DNA of 9,730 nucleotides from Cryomorphaceae bacterium (GCA_003507115.1 DNWN01000026.1:1-9730), one strand, 5' to 3'. Counted from the stretch's first letter, positions 1 to 8,112 are shown. Notes: generated by a model not told the origin, from the sequence alone. Program-made: numbers and translations.

Positions 1-559
1 CGAGGGGAAGACCTGGGGGCAGGCTCGTCGCCGTGGGAGTGCTCGTGGTAAAGTCATACGCACAGTAACCAAAAATATCCCCGGACTGTGGGTCTTTAAG
101 CTCAAAGACCAACGTCTGCGCAGAATTCAAATTATAGTTCGTCGTGGAATAGAAACAGTAATTAAAGCCATTTCCTCCGGTACTAGCTGAGTATTCAGTT
201 GGGGGGCCGACATTGATGGGGGCAAGTGTGGCTGTACCACCATTATTGCTCTCATAAATCGCTGAAATGGCCGGGGGATAAACGGTCCCCGTTGAAGCCG
301 TCCAGTCTAAACGAATATCTCCCGTCTTTGTCCCGGATGGGATAGATGCGAATGACGTCCCTGCAAAATTTGAAGCAACTGCTACTCCAGATAGGCCAGC
401 GCACGAAGAGGCCCCGCCATTCCCATTGCTACGGTGTGTAATCGCCGCACAACCATCCACATTTACCCAGCTTTGAGCCATGGCCGTGGTAGAAAGTGAG
501 AAAAAAATCACCACGGCACCCAAAACGGTGCGGATGGGTGTGGGTAGAGAAGCTATCAT
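1..559 (-). CDS. Secreted protein of unknown function, N-terminal part (runs off the left edge)
   Basis: This is an open frame on the minus strand with no stop before the window edge, so only about 186 residues are visible. From the ATG at 559 the first 28 residues form a convincing Sec signal peptide: a short n-region ending in Arg10, a hydrophobic core from about residue 12 to 23, and an Ala-Met-Ala signal peptidase I site before Gln29. The mature part is rich in Ser, Thr, Gly and Asn, contains aromatic-flanked beta-like stretches, and has cysteines at about 37 and 53 and two more further on. This is typical of exported adhesin-like or cell-surface proteins of Bacteroidota. I do not recognise a family. 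A type IX secretion C-terminal domain would be expected past the edge but cannot be seen. Two further in-frame ATGs lie upstream (622 and 646), but they would bury the signal peptide behind 21-29 extra residues, so 559 is preferred. It lies 88 bases downstream of dnaG on the same strand. Confidence 0.75.
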   Translation of the reverse strand, partial: MIASLPTPIRTVLGAVVIFFSLSTTAMAQSWVNVDGCAAITHRSNGNGGASSCAGLSGVAVASNFAGTSFASIPSGTKTGDIRLDWTASTGTVYPPAISAIYESNNGGTATLAPINVGPPTEYSASTGGNGFNYCFYSTTNYNLNSAQTLVFELKDPQSGDIFGYCAYDFTTSTPTATSLPPGLPL

Positions 560-647
560 GGCTACAAAGTTCGTTGCTAAGGGGTTAAGGTATGGGCTAT
601 ACCTCGGATTCGTGGGGGCCATTGAGTCACCGCAAGTCGTATGCATG

Positions 648-2579
648 TCAAAGGACCCGATTTAACTTTTTATGCAGGCGATTTCGCACCTCCTGCAAGG
701 ACGTGAACTCCTGCAATAGCGTGGCACGGTCGCTTTCTTCCTGGGCATTTCCCAGTTGATTCGTCACCTGTTTGATCATCCCCGACAGGCGGAGCTCCTT
801 GAATCGAAGGAGGCATTCCTCCACGTGCTTGGATAAGCCCTCGCTGCGGTCTTGAATGAAGATGTTTTTCCGCTTCCAGTCTGCCAGGGCATAGCGCTCT
901 GTGAGGAGCTCTGCCACGACCGATGCAATAGCCGGTTCCGGATGGCGGCTGAAAAACTCTCCGGAGAGGAGGCGCTCTTCTTGCTGCCATGCCTCCTGCA
1001 TCGCCCGATGCAATTGTGCATAGGGGCCAAATTCGAAGGTCATTTCATCCGCGGCCAAATCGTCCAAGATGATGGCGCCGGCCGCATCTTGGAGCGGCTC
1101 TTCCCCTTCTATGGGCATGGAAATCCGTTCATGCGCGTGCAGCAAAAGAAGCCGCATCAGCTCTTCCTCGACGGCGGGAGGGCGTTGGTCCACGATGGGG
1201 GGCGGAACCACCACAAGCTGGGGGGCTTCGTTGCGTTGACGGTCTCGGTTGCGTTCGGAGGCCCGCACATCGGAGGCCCGCAGCCGATCCAATTCGGCAA
1301 AGAGGCTGCGCTCGTCCATACCAAGGCGTGTGGCGGAATCTCGGAGATACACTTCCCGCAGGATGGCATTGGGGATTTTGGCAATGGAGCCCACAATGTC
1401 CTTGACCATGTCTGCGCGCCGGATAGGGTCTTCGCCCGCTTCGACCCACAGCGTGTCCGACTTGAATTGCATGAAGTCCACCTCCTGCGCCTGAAGGAAG
1501 GCTTGGAGCGCTTCGGTATCCATCGACTGAGCCAGCGAATCCGGATCCTCTCCCGCAGGTAGCGGCACGGCCCGAACCAACATCCCTTCCTCGAGCAGCA
1601 GGTCAATGCCTCGGAAAGAGGCCCGGACGCCCGCGGCATCGCCGTCGTAGAGGAGCGTGACATTTTCGGTCAAGCGTTTGATCAACCGGATTTGCTCCAA
1701 GGTGAGCGCTGTGCCGGAGGAACTCACGACGTTGTGGACTCCCGCTTGGGAGAGCGAAATCACATCGGTGTAGCCTTCGACCAGGTAGCAACGATCGGCT
1801 CGGGCAATGGACTGCTTGGCCTGGAAGAGGCCGTATAGCACCCGGCTCTTGTGGTAAATTTCTGATTCAGGGCTATTGAGGTATTTGGCGGTTTTGGCGT
1901 CCGACTTGAGCACTCGGCCCCCAAAGCCGACGATGCGTCCTCCCAAACTGTGGATAGGAAACATGGCGCGGCCCCAAAAGCGATCTACATGCGATCCATC
2001 TTCCCGGGCGATGCTGAGGCCCGTTCCGACGAGAAATTCGGCCTGGTAGCCCGCGGCCACCGCCGTGTCAAAGAACACAGAGCGGCCCTCCAGGTGGTAA
2101 CCCAGTTCAAAACGCCGAATGGTCTCCTCCGTAAACCCGCGTTCCCGGAAATAGGCCAAGCCAATGGATCGGCCCATGGGGTCCTCCCACATCCAAGAAG
2201 AAAACTGCTTGGCGGCAAAGGCATTGACACTCAGAAGGCTTTCCCGCTGGTTGCGCGCCTCATCCGCCTCTTCGCTGCTCGCTTCCTCTTCAATTTCGAT
2301 GTTGAATTTTTTGGCCAACCAGCGCAGGGCATCGGGGTAGGTCAACTGCTCGTGCTCCATCAAGAAGGTCACGGCGGAGCCCCCTTTGCCACTGGAAAAA
2401 TCCTTGAAAATTTGCTTGGAGGGCACGACATAGAAGGAAGGCGTCTTCTCCTGACTAAATGGACTCAGGCCACGGAAGCTCGATCCACTCTTTTTAAGCT
2501 GGACGAAATCCCCGATAACTTCCTCAATACGAACCGAGTCGAGTATTTTTTCTACACAGGATGCGGTGATACGGCCCAT
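648..2579 (-). CDS. dnaG: DNA primase DnaG (zinc ligands replaced)
   Basis: DnaG makes the short RNA primers for lagging-strand and restart synthesis and works with the replicative helicase DnaB. The 643 residues show the full family layout. The N-terminal CHC2-like domain covers about 1-100, the TOPRIM catalytic core about 200-345, and the helicase-binding C-terminal region about 490-643. Catalytic TOPRIM residues are present: Glu268 in VEGYTDV, and Asp312 and Asp314 in LYDGDAAG, followed by the GEDPDS motif near 343. The oddity is in the zinc finger. The surrounding fold signature is kept (SPFSQEKTPSF at 39-49 and KDFSSGKGG at 59-67), but the four ligand positions Cys-His-Cys-Cys are Ser39, Ser42, Asp60 and Ser63, so this domain should not bind zinc. 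From memory, related Flavobacteriia share this variant. The start ATG at 2579 is 26 bases after the polyprenyl synthase stop, so co-transcription is likely. The family call is very secure. Confidence 0.97.
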   Translation of the reverse strand: MGRITASCVEKILDSVRIEEVIGDFVQLKKSGSSFRGLSPFSQEKTPSFYVVPSKQIFKDFSSGKGGSAVTFLMEHEQLTYPDALRWLAKKFNIEIEEEASSEEADEARNQRESLLSVNAFAAKQFSSWMWEDPMGRSIGLAYFRERGFTEETIRRFELGYHLEGRSVFFDTAVAAGYQAEFLVGTGLSIAREDGSHVDRFWGRAMFPIHSLGGRIVGFGGRVLKSDAKTAKYLNSPESEIYHKSRVLYGLFQAKQSIARADRCYLVEGYTDVISLSQAGVHNVVSSSGTALTLEQIRLIKRLTENVTLLYDGDAAGVRASFRGIDLLLEEGMLVRAVPLPAGEDPDSLAQSMDTEALQAFLQAQEVDFMQFKSDTLWVEAGEDPIRRADMVKDIVGSIAKIPNAILREVYLRDSATRLGMDERSLFAELDRLRASDVRASERNRDRQRNEAPQLVVVPPPIVDQRPPAVEEELMRLLLLHAHERISMPIEGEEPLQDAAGAIILDDLAADEMTFEFGPYAQLHRAMQEAWQQEERLLSGEFFSRHPEPAIASVVAELLTERYALADWKRKNIFIQDRSEGLSKHVEECLLRFKELRLSGMIKQVTNQLGNAQEESDRATLLQEFTSLQEVRNRLHKKLNRVL

Positions 2580-2605
2580 TCCTTAAAGGTACCGATTCTT
2601 CTGTA

Positions 2606-3574
2606 TTATCGCACCCGATTCCCCATGTAATCCACCAAGGCGTAGAGGGCCTCGCGGGAGTCTCCATCTGGGAAATCCGATAAAGCCTGTCGGGCACGGT
2701 CTTGCCAGTCTGCCATGCGCTGCTGGGCGTAATCGAGCCCTCCCAGGTCTTTGACTTTCTCCATGAGCCATTGGATGGATGCGGGATCGTCTTTTTTGTT
2801 TTTGACAATGCGCATGAGGGCCTTTTTGTCGCTCGAAGAAGCCACACTCAACGCATGAATCAGCGGCAGGGTCATTTTTTGCTCCTTGACATCGATGCCC
2901 GTAGGTTTCCCGCTTTGGCCATACTGTTGGTAGTCCATCAAGTCGTCTTGGATTTGGAAGGCCATACCTAGGGCCAACCCAAAGGCGTGTGCCCGTTCAA
3001 TGACGTCGACCGGTTGGTCGGACGTGGCTGCCCCGACCGCACAGCAGGCGGCCATCAAGGAGGCCGTTTTTTTCTGAATGATGGCATCATACACCGCCTC
3101 ATCGATGTCGAGGCGGCGGGCTTTTTCGATTTGAAGCAGTTCGCCTTCGCTGACCTCCTTGACCGCTCGGCTCACCCACCGCAACAGATCATGGTCTTCA
3201 TGCTCCACCGCGAGAAGGAGCACCCGAGAGAGCATGTAGTCCCCGACGAGGACGGCTATTTTGTTTTTCCACAGGGCACTGATGCTAAAGGCCCCTCGAC
3301 GGGTCGAAGCGTCATCCACAACATCGTCGTGGACGAGCGTCGCGGTGTGCATAAGCTCCACCAGCGTGGCTCCCCGGTAGGCCCGATCGCTCACCCCTGC
3401 GGGAGAAAAGGCTTTGGCCGTCAAGAAAACCAAGGCGGGACGAAGGCGCTTGCCCTTTTGCTTGACCGCATAACGCAAGATCAGGTCCATCAGGGGGACT
3501 TTGGTGCTGAATGCGAGCGGGAAGGCCTCGTCAAAGCGCTTCAATTCGGCCTGAATGGGCGTACGAAAGTTCAT
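2606..3574 (-). CDS. ispB: Long-chain polyprenyl diphosphate synthase (IspB/HepT-like)
   Basis: This is a trans-isoprenyl diphosphate synthase that extends farnesyl or geranylgeranyl diphosphate with isopentenyl diphosphate units, probably to make the menaquinone side chain in this lineage. In 322 residues it carries the substrate-binding GKRLRP at 41-46, the first aspartate-rich motif DDVVD at 83-87, the second motif DDLMD at 210-214, and KKT at 168-170. The residue five places before the first motif is Ala78. A small residue there, as in octaprenyl-type enzymes, fits a long product rather than FPP or GGPP. Chain length cannot be fixed from sequence alone. The start ATG overlaps the stop of the upstream J-protein gene in an ATGA arrangement (3571-3574), which suggests translational coupling. 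dnaG follows after 26 bases. Confidence 0.93.
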   Translation of the reverse strand: MNFRTPIQAELKRFDEAFPLAFSTKVPLMDLILRYAVKQKGKRLRPALVFLTAKAFSPAGVSDRAYRGATLVELMHTATLVHDDVVDDASTRRGAFSISALWKNKIAVLVGDYMLSRVLLLAVEHEDHDLLRWVSRAVKEVSEGELLQIEKARRLDIDEAVYDAIIQKKTASLMAACCAVGAATSDQPVDVIERAHAFGLALGMAFQIQDDLMDYQQYGQSGKPTGIDVKEQKMTLPLIHALSVASSSDKKALMRIVKNKKDDPASIQWLMEKVKDLGGLDYAQQRMADWQDRARQALSDFPDGDSREALYALVDYMGNRVR

Positions 3575-4293
3575 TTGATTCCGCGTTGTTGGCAGATTTC
3601 CTCGTAGGCCTGCTGAATTTTCCGGAACGTCCCTTCCGCTTCTCGAACGACGTCCTCCCCCATGCCTACCATGGCATCAGGATGGTATCGCTTCACTAAA
3701 TTCCGGTAGGTCTTTTTCACCAAGGTATCGTCAGAGGTTTGTGGGATGCCCAGCACCTCAAAGGGATCGGGCGCTGAAGGGCGGTGAACCGCTTCCAAGC
3801 GTCGAAAATCATGAGGGTGGATACCCAAGTAACCCGCGATGCGGGCGATTTGTTGCCGCTCGTCCGAAGTCATTGCGCCATCTGCGTGGGCCAAGCCAAA
3901 GAGGAAGGCGACGAGTTGAATCCGGTGCTGAATGCTCATGTGCCGTCGGACCTGGGCACAGACATCTGGCACAGCGGGTTTTTCTTGAACGATGCGTTTG
4001 AATTCGCGGAAACTCTCTTGGGCCTTCGCCTCCCCAAACCATTTTTTGAAATGTTCCCGGACGAAATGCAGTTCGCGTTCATCTACACGACCGTCCGCTT
4101 TGATGACTACCGACGCAAGTACGAGCAACGAGGCGTGGAAATCGGTCCCTTTTTTTAGGACTGGTGGATTCCCTTCATTTAAGGTCCAACGTGAAAAAAG
4201 TTCTCCGAAAAGTGCGCCCAAAATCAGGCCTTTGAGTCCTCCGACGAGAACCCAACCAATTCCTCCGCCGAGTAGGGTTGACCAGCGCTTCAT
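3571..4293 (-). CDS. djlA: DjlA-like membrane-anchored J-domain co-chaperone with TerB domain
   Basis: The 240-residue protein has the three-part layout of DjlA. There is a glycine-rich N-terminal membrane segment at about 7-32, a TerB-type helical domain at about 50-168, and a C-terminal J-domain at about 176-236 with the essential His-Pro-Asp triad at 204-206. The TerB part holds two acidic ADG loops, at 66-74 and 137-145, as is usual for the family. J-domains stimulate the ATPase of DnaK, and the membrane segment would place this activity at the inner membrane with the J-domain in the cytoplasm. Its client is unknown. It is a little shorter than E. coli DjlA (about 270 residues). It lies 25 bases after the small membrane protein gene and overlaps the polyprenyl synthase by 4 bases, so it sits in the middle of a cluster. 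The name rests on domain order; strict orthology with E. coli djlA is not shown. Confidence 0.88.
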   Translation of the reverse strand: MKRWSTLLGGGIGWVLVGGLKGLILGALFGELFSRWTLNEGNPPVLKKGTDFHASLLVLASVVIKADGRVDERELHFVREHFKKWFGEAKAQESFREFKRIVQEKPAVPDVCAQVRRHMSIQHRIQLVAFLFGLAHADGAMTSDERQQIARIAGYLGIHPHDFRRLEAVHRPSAPDPFEVLGIPQTSDDTLVKKTYRNLVKRYHPDAMVGMGEDVVREAEGTFRKIQQAYEEICQQRGIK

Positions 4294-4318
4294 GCCGCGC
4301 GAAGGTACAACCCCGGAA

Positions 4319-4498
4319 TCAGCTCGTCAGCCAGATCGCAAAGCCCACAATCGCCGCAATGAACACCACCACCATGATGGTGGTCGTTAAGGAGGCTTTG
4401 TCGCGCTCGGCTTCATCACGGCGTCGCGCCGCGAGACGCTCTCGGCGACTTAGGCGTTCTTGGGGGGAGGTGCGATCTCGTTCGTCACGCGTTGCCAT
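4319..4498 (-). CDS. Small single-span membrane protein, 59 residues, unknown function
   Basis: This frame was found by reading the minus strand between the J-protein gene and the promoter. It begins with ATG at 4498 and ends with TGA at 4319-4321. The first 35 or so residues are extremely charged, with many Arg alternating with Glu and Asp (for example RLSRRERLAARRRDEAER at 15-32), and would form a cytoplasmic amphipathic or coiled helix. Residues about 38-57 are a hydrophobic membrane span of Val, Ile, Ala and Phe ending in WLTS. The protein is therefore tail-anchored in shape. I recognise no family. Support for it being real comes from its fit between a well-formed promoter (4525-4554) and the J-protein start 25 bases downstream, and from the sharp division into a charged and a hydrophobic half, unlikely in a random frame. 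It may work with the DjlA-like neighbour, but this is inference. Confidence 0.72.
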   Translation of the reverse strand: MATRDERDRTSPQERLSRRERLAARRRDEAERDKASLTTTIMVVVFIAAIVGFAIWLTS

Positions 4499-4524
4499 AG
4501 GTCGTTAGTCAAGGTTAACTTTTA

Positions 4525-4554
4525 GAAAGTTAGCACTATTCTATTAAATAGCAA
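4525..4554 (-). promoter_or_regulatory. Bacteroidota-type promoter for the small membrane protein-djlA-ispB-dnaG cluster
   Basis: Read on the minus strand, TTG (4554-4552) is followed after 19 bases by TAACTTTC (4532-4525). This matches the Bacteroidota sigma pattern TTG-N19-TAnnTTTG at all but the last base. Transcription would start near 4518-4520, about 20 bases before the ATG at 4498. The region is clearly more AT-rich than its surroundings. No competing gene lies here, and the terminator of the preceding nrd operon ends just upstream. Confidence 0.6.
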
Positions 4555-4557
4555 TAG
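4536..4557. repeat. Nested CTATT/AATAG inverted repeat inside the promoter
   Basis: On the plus strand two copies of CTATT (4536-4540, 4541-4545) are followed by one A, then AATAG (4547-4551), one C, and AATAG (4553-4557). The inner pair is a perfect 11-base dyad. The outer pair is offset by one base. The element fills the spacer and the TTG box of the promoter at 4525-4554, where a dimeric repressor could bind. It may also be chance in an AT-rich promoter. Confidence 0.4.
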
Positions 4558-4586
4558 GTTAGGAGAAGGAGGTTCAACGTGAGATC

Positions 4587-4619
4587 AAAAAAAAGACTCC
4601 GCTTTCAGGCGGAGTCTTT
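4587..4619 (-). terminator. Intrinsic terminator of the nrdB-nrdA operon
   Basis: A perfect 11-base stem, AAAGACTCCGC (4592-4602) and GCGGAGTCTTT (4609-4619), encloses a 6-base loop. On the minus strand it is followed by an unbroken run of eight T (from 4594 to 4587, partly shared with the stem base). It lies 23 bases beyond the nrdA stop and before the next promoter, so it separates the reductase operon from the djlA-ispB-dnaG cluster. Confidence 0.92.
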
Positions 4620-4642
4620 GATTATTCTCTGTGGTTATTACA

Positions 4643-7078
4643 CTATGATCCACATGCCTCACAATCATCTGGATTATCCAAAGAACAGGCTACGGCTTCC
4701 TCCGCAGAATACTCTTTGATCGGATCCACACTCACTTGAGAGGCTTCCAAAAGGCCCTTTTCGGGCAATTCAGCAAAAACTTCTTCGGTGTCCGGCATAG
4801 CTTCTGCCTTCTTCTTCACGGTGAACTTGATCGCCGCCGAAGCTGCTTTGGTGCGCAGGTAGTACATACCCGTCTTCAGCCCTTTCTTCCAGGCATAGAA
4901 GTGCATGGATGTCAGTTTTCCCATGTTGGGAGATTCGACAAAGAGGTTCAAGGACTGGCTCTGGTCAATGAACATTCCGCGGTCGGCGGCCATGTCAATG
5001 ATGTCTTTCATGGACATTTCCCAAACCGTCTTGTAGAGTTCCTTGATGTTGTCTGGAATGCCTTCAATGCTCTGAATGGAGCCGTTGTTGGCCATAATGG
5101 CATTCTTCACATCTTCATTCCACAATCCTAGCTTGACCAAGTCGATCAGTAGGTGCTTGTTGACCACAATGAACTCGCCAGAAAGCACACGGCGGGTGTA
5201 GAGGTTGCTCGTATAGGGCTCGAAGCACTCGTTGTTTCCGAGGATTTGCGAGGTCGACGCCGTGGGCATCGGAGCCAAGAGCAGGGAGTTTCGCACTCCG
5301 TGTTTCTTGACCTTTTTGCGCAATGCATCCCAATCCCAGCGTCCGCTTAGATCTTTTTCATTGACGCCCCAGAGGTTGTGTTGGAATTCGCCCTGCGAAA
5401 TGGGAGAGCCTTCGTAGCTCTCATACGGACCATTCTGGGCGGCCAAATCACAGGATGCCGTCACCGCAGCAAAATAGATCGTCTCAAAAATGTCCTTGTT
5501 CAATTGACGCGCTTCCGGACTGGTGAATGGCAAGCGCAATTTGATGAAGGTATCCGCCAATCCCTGAACCCCCAATCCAATGGGGCGGTGCCGCATATTT
5601 GAGTTTCGCGCCTCAGGAACGGGATAATAATTCACATCAATAACGCAATTCAAGTTCTTTGTGACCTTGTATGTGACGTCAAAGAGCATCTCATGATCAA
5701 ACGCTCCATCCTCCACGTATTTAGGAAGGGCGATAGAGGCCAAATTGCATACGGCGACTTCGTCCGGCGCGGTGTACTCAATGATTTCGGTACACAGGTT
5801 GGACGAGCGTATGACCCCCAAGTTCTTTTGATTCGATTTTGAGTTACAGGCATCCTTGTAGAGCATGTAGGGGGTTCCCGTTTCGATTTGGGCCTCCATG
5901 ATTTTGGTCCACAATTCGCGTGCGGCGATGGTCTTTCTTCCCTTCCCTTCGGACTCATATTTGAGGTAGAGCGCCTCAAACTCGGCTCCATACGTATCGC
6001 ACAATCCTGGACACTCGTTCGGGCACATTAAGGTCCACTTGGTGTCCTCTTCGACACGTTGCATGAACAGATCCGGAATCCATAGGGCATAGAACAAGTC
6101 ACGGGCACGCTGTTCTTCCTTCCCGGTGTTTTTACGCAGATCTAGGAAGTCGAACACATCCGCATGCCAGGGCTCCAAATACATGGCAAAGGAACCTTTT
6201 CGCTTGCCTCCTCCTTGGTCCACATAGCGTGCGGTGTCGTTGAAGACGCGAAGCAAGGGGATAAGGCCATTCGAGGTGCCGTTCGTGCCTCGGATGTACG
6301 ATCCCGTCGCCCGGATATTGTGGATGCTGAGACCGATACCGCCTGCACTCTGACTAATCTTGGCGCACTGCTTCAAGGTGTCATAAATGCCGTCGATACT
6401 GTCGTCCTTCATTTGGAGGAGGAAGCAGCTGGACATCTGGGGTTTCGGGGTCCCTGCGTTGAAAAGGGTGGGCGTCGCGTGGGTATAGAGGCCCTTGGAC
6501 ATGCCGTCATAGGTCTCAATCGCCGCTTGGATGTCTTCTTTGTGAATGCCGATGGCTACACGCAACAGCATTTGCTGAGGGCGCTCCGCAATCTCCCCGT
6601 TGGTGCGCAGCAAATAAGAGCGCTCGAGGGTCTTGAAGCCAAAGTAATCGTAGTTAAAATCGCGGTCGTAGATCGGGGTAGAATCCAACAATTCACTGTG
6701 CGCTTCAATGATCTCCATGACATCATCGGCAAGTAGGGGTGCTTGCTGACCTGTTTTGGGGCTCACGTACGTATGCAACGCTCGCATCGTTTCGGTGAAG
6801 GACTTGTTGGTGTTTTTGTGAAGATTCGACACCGCAATACGCGCGGCCAACAGCGCAAAATCCGGGTGGCGTACGGTCATAGATGCCGCCGTCTCCGCTG
6901 CGAGGCTGTCCAACTCGGAGGTTGTCACGCCATCGTACAAGCCCTCGATGACTCGCATGGCCACCGCCACGGGATCGACAAGGGGGCTCAACCCATAGCA
7001 AAGCTTTTGGATGCGGGCCGTGATTTTGTCAAATTTGATGGCTTCTTTGCGGCCATCGCGCTTTAAAACATGCATCAT
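4643..7078 (-). CDS. nrdA: Ribonucleoside-diphosphate reductase, class Ia large subunit
   Basis: NrdA reduces the four ribonucleoside diphosphates to deoxy forms using a radical supplied by NrdB. The 811 residues closely resemble eukaryotic R1 (RRM1), even in numbering. An ATP-cone with Asp57 lies in about 1-95 (overall activity site). The redox pair is Cys218 (in SSCFLL) and Cys444. The active site NLCTE has Asn427, Cys429 and Glu431. The glycine-rich region at 245-290 carries the specificity-site loops, MPTASTSQ lies at 604-611, and the radical-transfer pair Tyr739-Tyr740 lies in MYYLRTK. The C-terminal CEACGS supplies the CxxC (806 and 809) that passes electrons from thioredoxin or glutaredoxin. 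All functional parts are present, so the enzyme should be active and inhibited by dATP. Two ATGs are adjacent (7078 and 7075), and eukaryotic homologues correspond to the second. It starts 12 bases after the nrdB stop, and a strong terminator follows. Confidence 0.98.
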   Translation of the reverse strand: MMHVLKRDGRKEAIKFDKITARIQKLCYGLSPLVDPVAVAMRVIEGLYDGVTTSELDSLAAETAASMTVRHPDFALLAARIAVSNLHKNTNKSFTETMRALHTYVSPKTGQQAPLLADDVMEIIEAHSELLDSTPIYDRDFNYDYFGFKTLERSYLLRTNGEIAERPQQMLLRVAIGIHKEDIQAAIETYDGMSKGLYTHATPTLFNAGTPKPQMSSCFLLQMKDDSIDGIYDTLKQCAKISQSAGGIGLSIHNIRATGSYIRGTNGTSNGLIPLLRVFNDTARYVDQGGGKRKGSFAMYLEPWHADVFDFLDLRKNTGKEEQRARDLFYALWIPDLFMQRVEEDTKWTLMCPNECPGLCDTYGAEFEALYLKYESEGKGRKTIAARELWTKIMEAQIETGTPYMLYKDACNSKSNQKNLGVIRSSNLCTEIIEYTAPDEVAVCNLASIALPKYVEDGAFDHEMLFDVTYKVTKNLNCVIDVNYYPVPEARNSNMRHRPIGLGVQGLADTFIKLRLPFTSPEARQLNKDIFETIYFAAVTASCDLAAQNGPYESYEGSPISQGEFQHNLWGVNEKDLSGRWDWDALRKKVKKHGVRNSLLLAPMPTASTSQILGNNECFEPYTSNLYTRRVLSGEFIVVNKHLLIDLVKLGLWNEDVKNAIMANNGSIQSIEGIPDNIKELYKTVWEMSMKDIIDMAADRGMFIDQSQSLNLFVESPNMGKLTSMHFYAWKKGLKTGMYYLRTKAASAAIKFTVKKKAEAMPDTEEVFAELPEKGLLEASQVSVDPIKEYSAEEAVACSLDNPDDCEACGS

Positions 7079-7090
7079 TTGGTCTGGTGC

Positions 7091-8083
7091 TTAAAAGTCT
7101 GAATCAAACTTGAAGGTATCCGCGTTGGACTCTTGCTCCATACCGACGCCCGCCTTGCGGTAGTCGGATACGCGCTTCTCAAAGAAATTCGTTTTGCCTT
7201 CCAGTGAAATCATATCCATAAAATCGAAGGGGTTCTCCGAGTTGTACACCTTCGGGCAGTTCAATTCGCCCAAGAGGCGATCGGCCACGAATTCAAGGTA
7301 TTGAACCATCAGGCGGCTGTTCATCCCAATCAAATCCACGGGGAGGGATTCCGTGATGAATTCGCGCTCAATGGTCAACGCTTCGGTGATTATCTGGGTG
7401 ATGCGCTCTGTGGACACTTTGTTCACCAGGTGCTGGTTGTGCAAATGCACCGCAAAATCACAGTGCATGCCTTCGTCGCGGCTGATTAACTCATTGGAAA
7501 AGGTCAACCCAGGCATGAGCCCACGCTTTTTCATCCAGAAAATAGAGCAGAACGCTCCGCTAAAGAAGATACCCTCCACCGCAGCGAAGGCGATGAGGCG
7601 CTCTGCAAAGGACGGGGAGTCAATCCAACGAAGGGCCCAGTCCGCCTTCTTTTTGATGGCATCAAAGGTTTCAATCGCATTAAACAACTGGTGACGCTCC
7701 GCCTTGTCCTTCACATAGGTGTCTATCAATAGCGAATACGTCTCGCTGTGGATATTCTCCATCATGATTTGAAAACCATAGAAAAACTTCGCTTCGGTGT
7801 ATTGCACCTCGTTCACAAAGTTCTCGGCCAAGTTTTCATTGACGATGCCATCCGAGGCAGCGAAGAAAGCCAAGATGTGTTTGATGAAATATTGTTCATC
7901 CGCCGAGAGCTTGTTTTCCCAGTCGGAAAGGTCCTGATGCAAATCAATTTCTTCTGCTGTCCAGAAGGATGCTTCCGCCTTTTTGTAGATGTCCCAAATG
8001 TCGTTGTGCTCAATGGGAAAGAGGACAAATCGATTGGGATTTTCCGACAAGATTGGTTCGACAGCAGAGTTCGTTGCGCTCAT
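7091..8083 (-). CDS. nrdB: Ribonucleoside-diphosphate reductase, class Ia small subunit
   Basis: NrdB houses the diferric centre and tyrosyl radical that start catalysis in NrdA. From the ATG at 8083 it has 330 residues and resembles eukaryotic R2. Metal ligands and radical site can be read directly: Asp47 (EEID), Glu109 and His112 (ENIHSE), radical Tyr116, Glu170 (VEG), and Glu204 and His207 (RDEGMH). The C-terminal tail ends in FDSDF, equivalent to the R1-binding peptide. An in-frame GTG at 8107 would add 8 residues, but it lies in the loop of a small hairpin, while the ATG at 8083 is preceded by an A-rich stretch usual for this phylum, so 8083 is chosen. The order nrdB-nrdA is the reverse of the enterobacterial order. 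The radical tyrosine is kept, so this is not a tyrosine-less (class Ic-type) form. Confidence 0.97.
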   Translation of the reverse strand: MSATNSAVEPILSENPNRFVLFPIEHNDIWDIYKKAEASFWTAEEIDLHQDLSDWENKLSADEQYFIKHILAFFAASDGIVNENLAENFVNEVQYTEAKFFYGFQIMMENIHSETYSLLIDTYVKDKAERHQLFNAIETFDAIKKKADWALRWIDSPSFAERLIAFAAVEGIFFSGAFCSIFWMKKRGLMPGLTFSNELISRDEGMHCDFAVHLHNQHLVNKVSTERITQIITEALTIEREFITESLPVDLIGMNSRLMVQYLEFVADRLLGELNCPKVYNSENPFDFMDMISLEGKTNFFEKRVSDYRKAGVGMEQESNADTFKFDSDF

Positions 8084-8098
8084 AGTTTTTCGCGTTAA

Positions 8099-8112
8099 TC
8101 GCCTCACGGCGA
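8099..8112 (-). promoter_or_regulatory. Small GNRA-type hairpin ahead of nrdB
   Basis: On the minus strand TCGCC-GTGA-GGCGA forms a 5-base stem with a GTGA tetraloop (GNRA class), ending 15 bases before the preferred nrdB start at 8083. It sits in the predicted leader of nrdBA and could influence ribosome loading. Its loop contains the alternative GTG start, which argues against that start. The stem is short and a role is not proven. Confidence 0.35.

Noticed and set aside
589..603. GGTAT-N5-ATACC hairpin between dnaG and the secreted protein gene
   Set aside because: Stem of only 5-7 pairs with no T-run on either strand, so not supported as a terminator.
852..1562. Long plus-strand open frame of 236 codons inside dnaG
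   Set aside because: It is antisense to a complete, motif-bearing dnaG and its translation shows no domain; it is a shadow of codon bias in the GC-rich gene.
1950..2630. Plus-strand open frame of 226 codons over the dnaG start
   Set aside because: Antisense to conserved primase sequence, no recognisable domain or promoter.
4278..4508. Plus-strand frame of 76 codons over the small membrane protein
   Set aside because: Arg/Ser-rich product of reading the Arg-rich minus-strand gene backwards; the minus-strand frame has the promoter and the membrane span.
8084..8107. GTG start for nrdB at 8107
   Set aside because: Adds eight residues with no resemblance to the family and lies in a hairpin loop; the ATG at 8083 is preferred.
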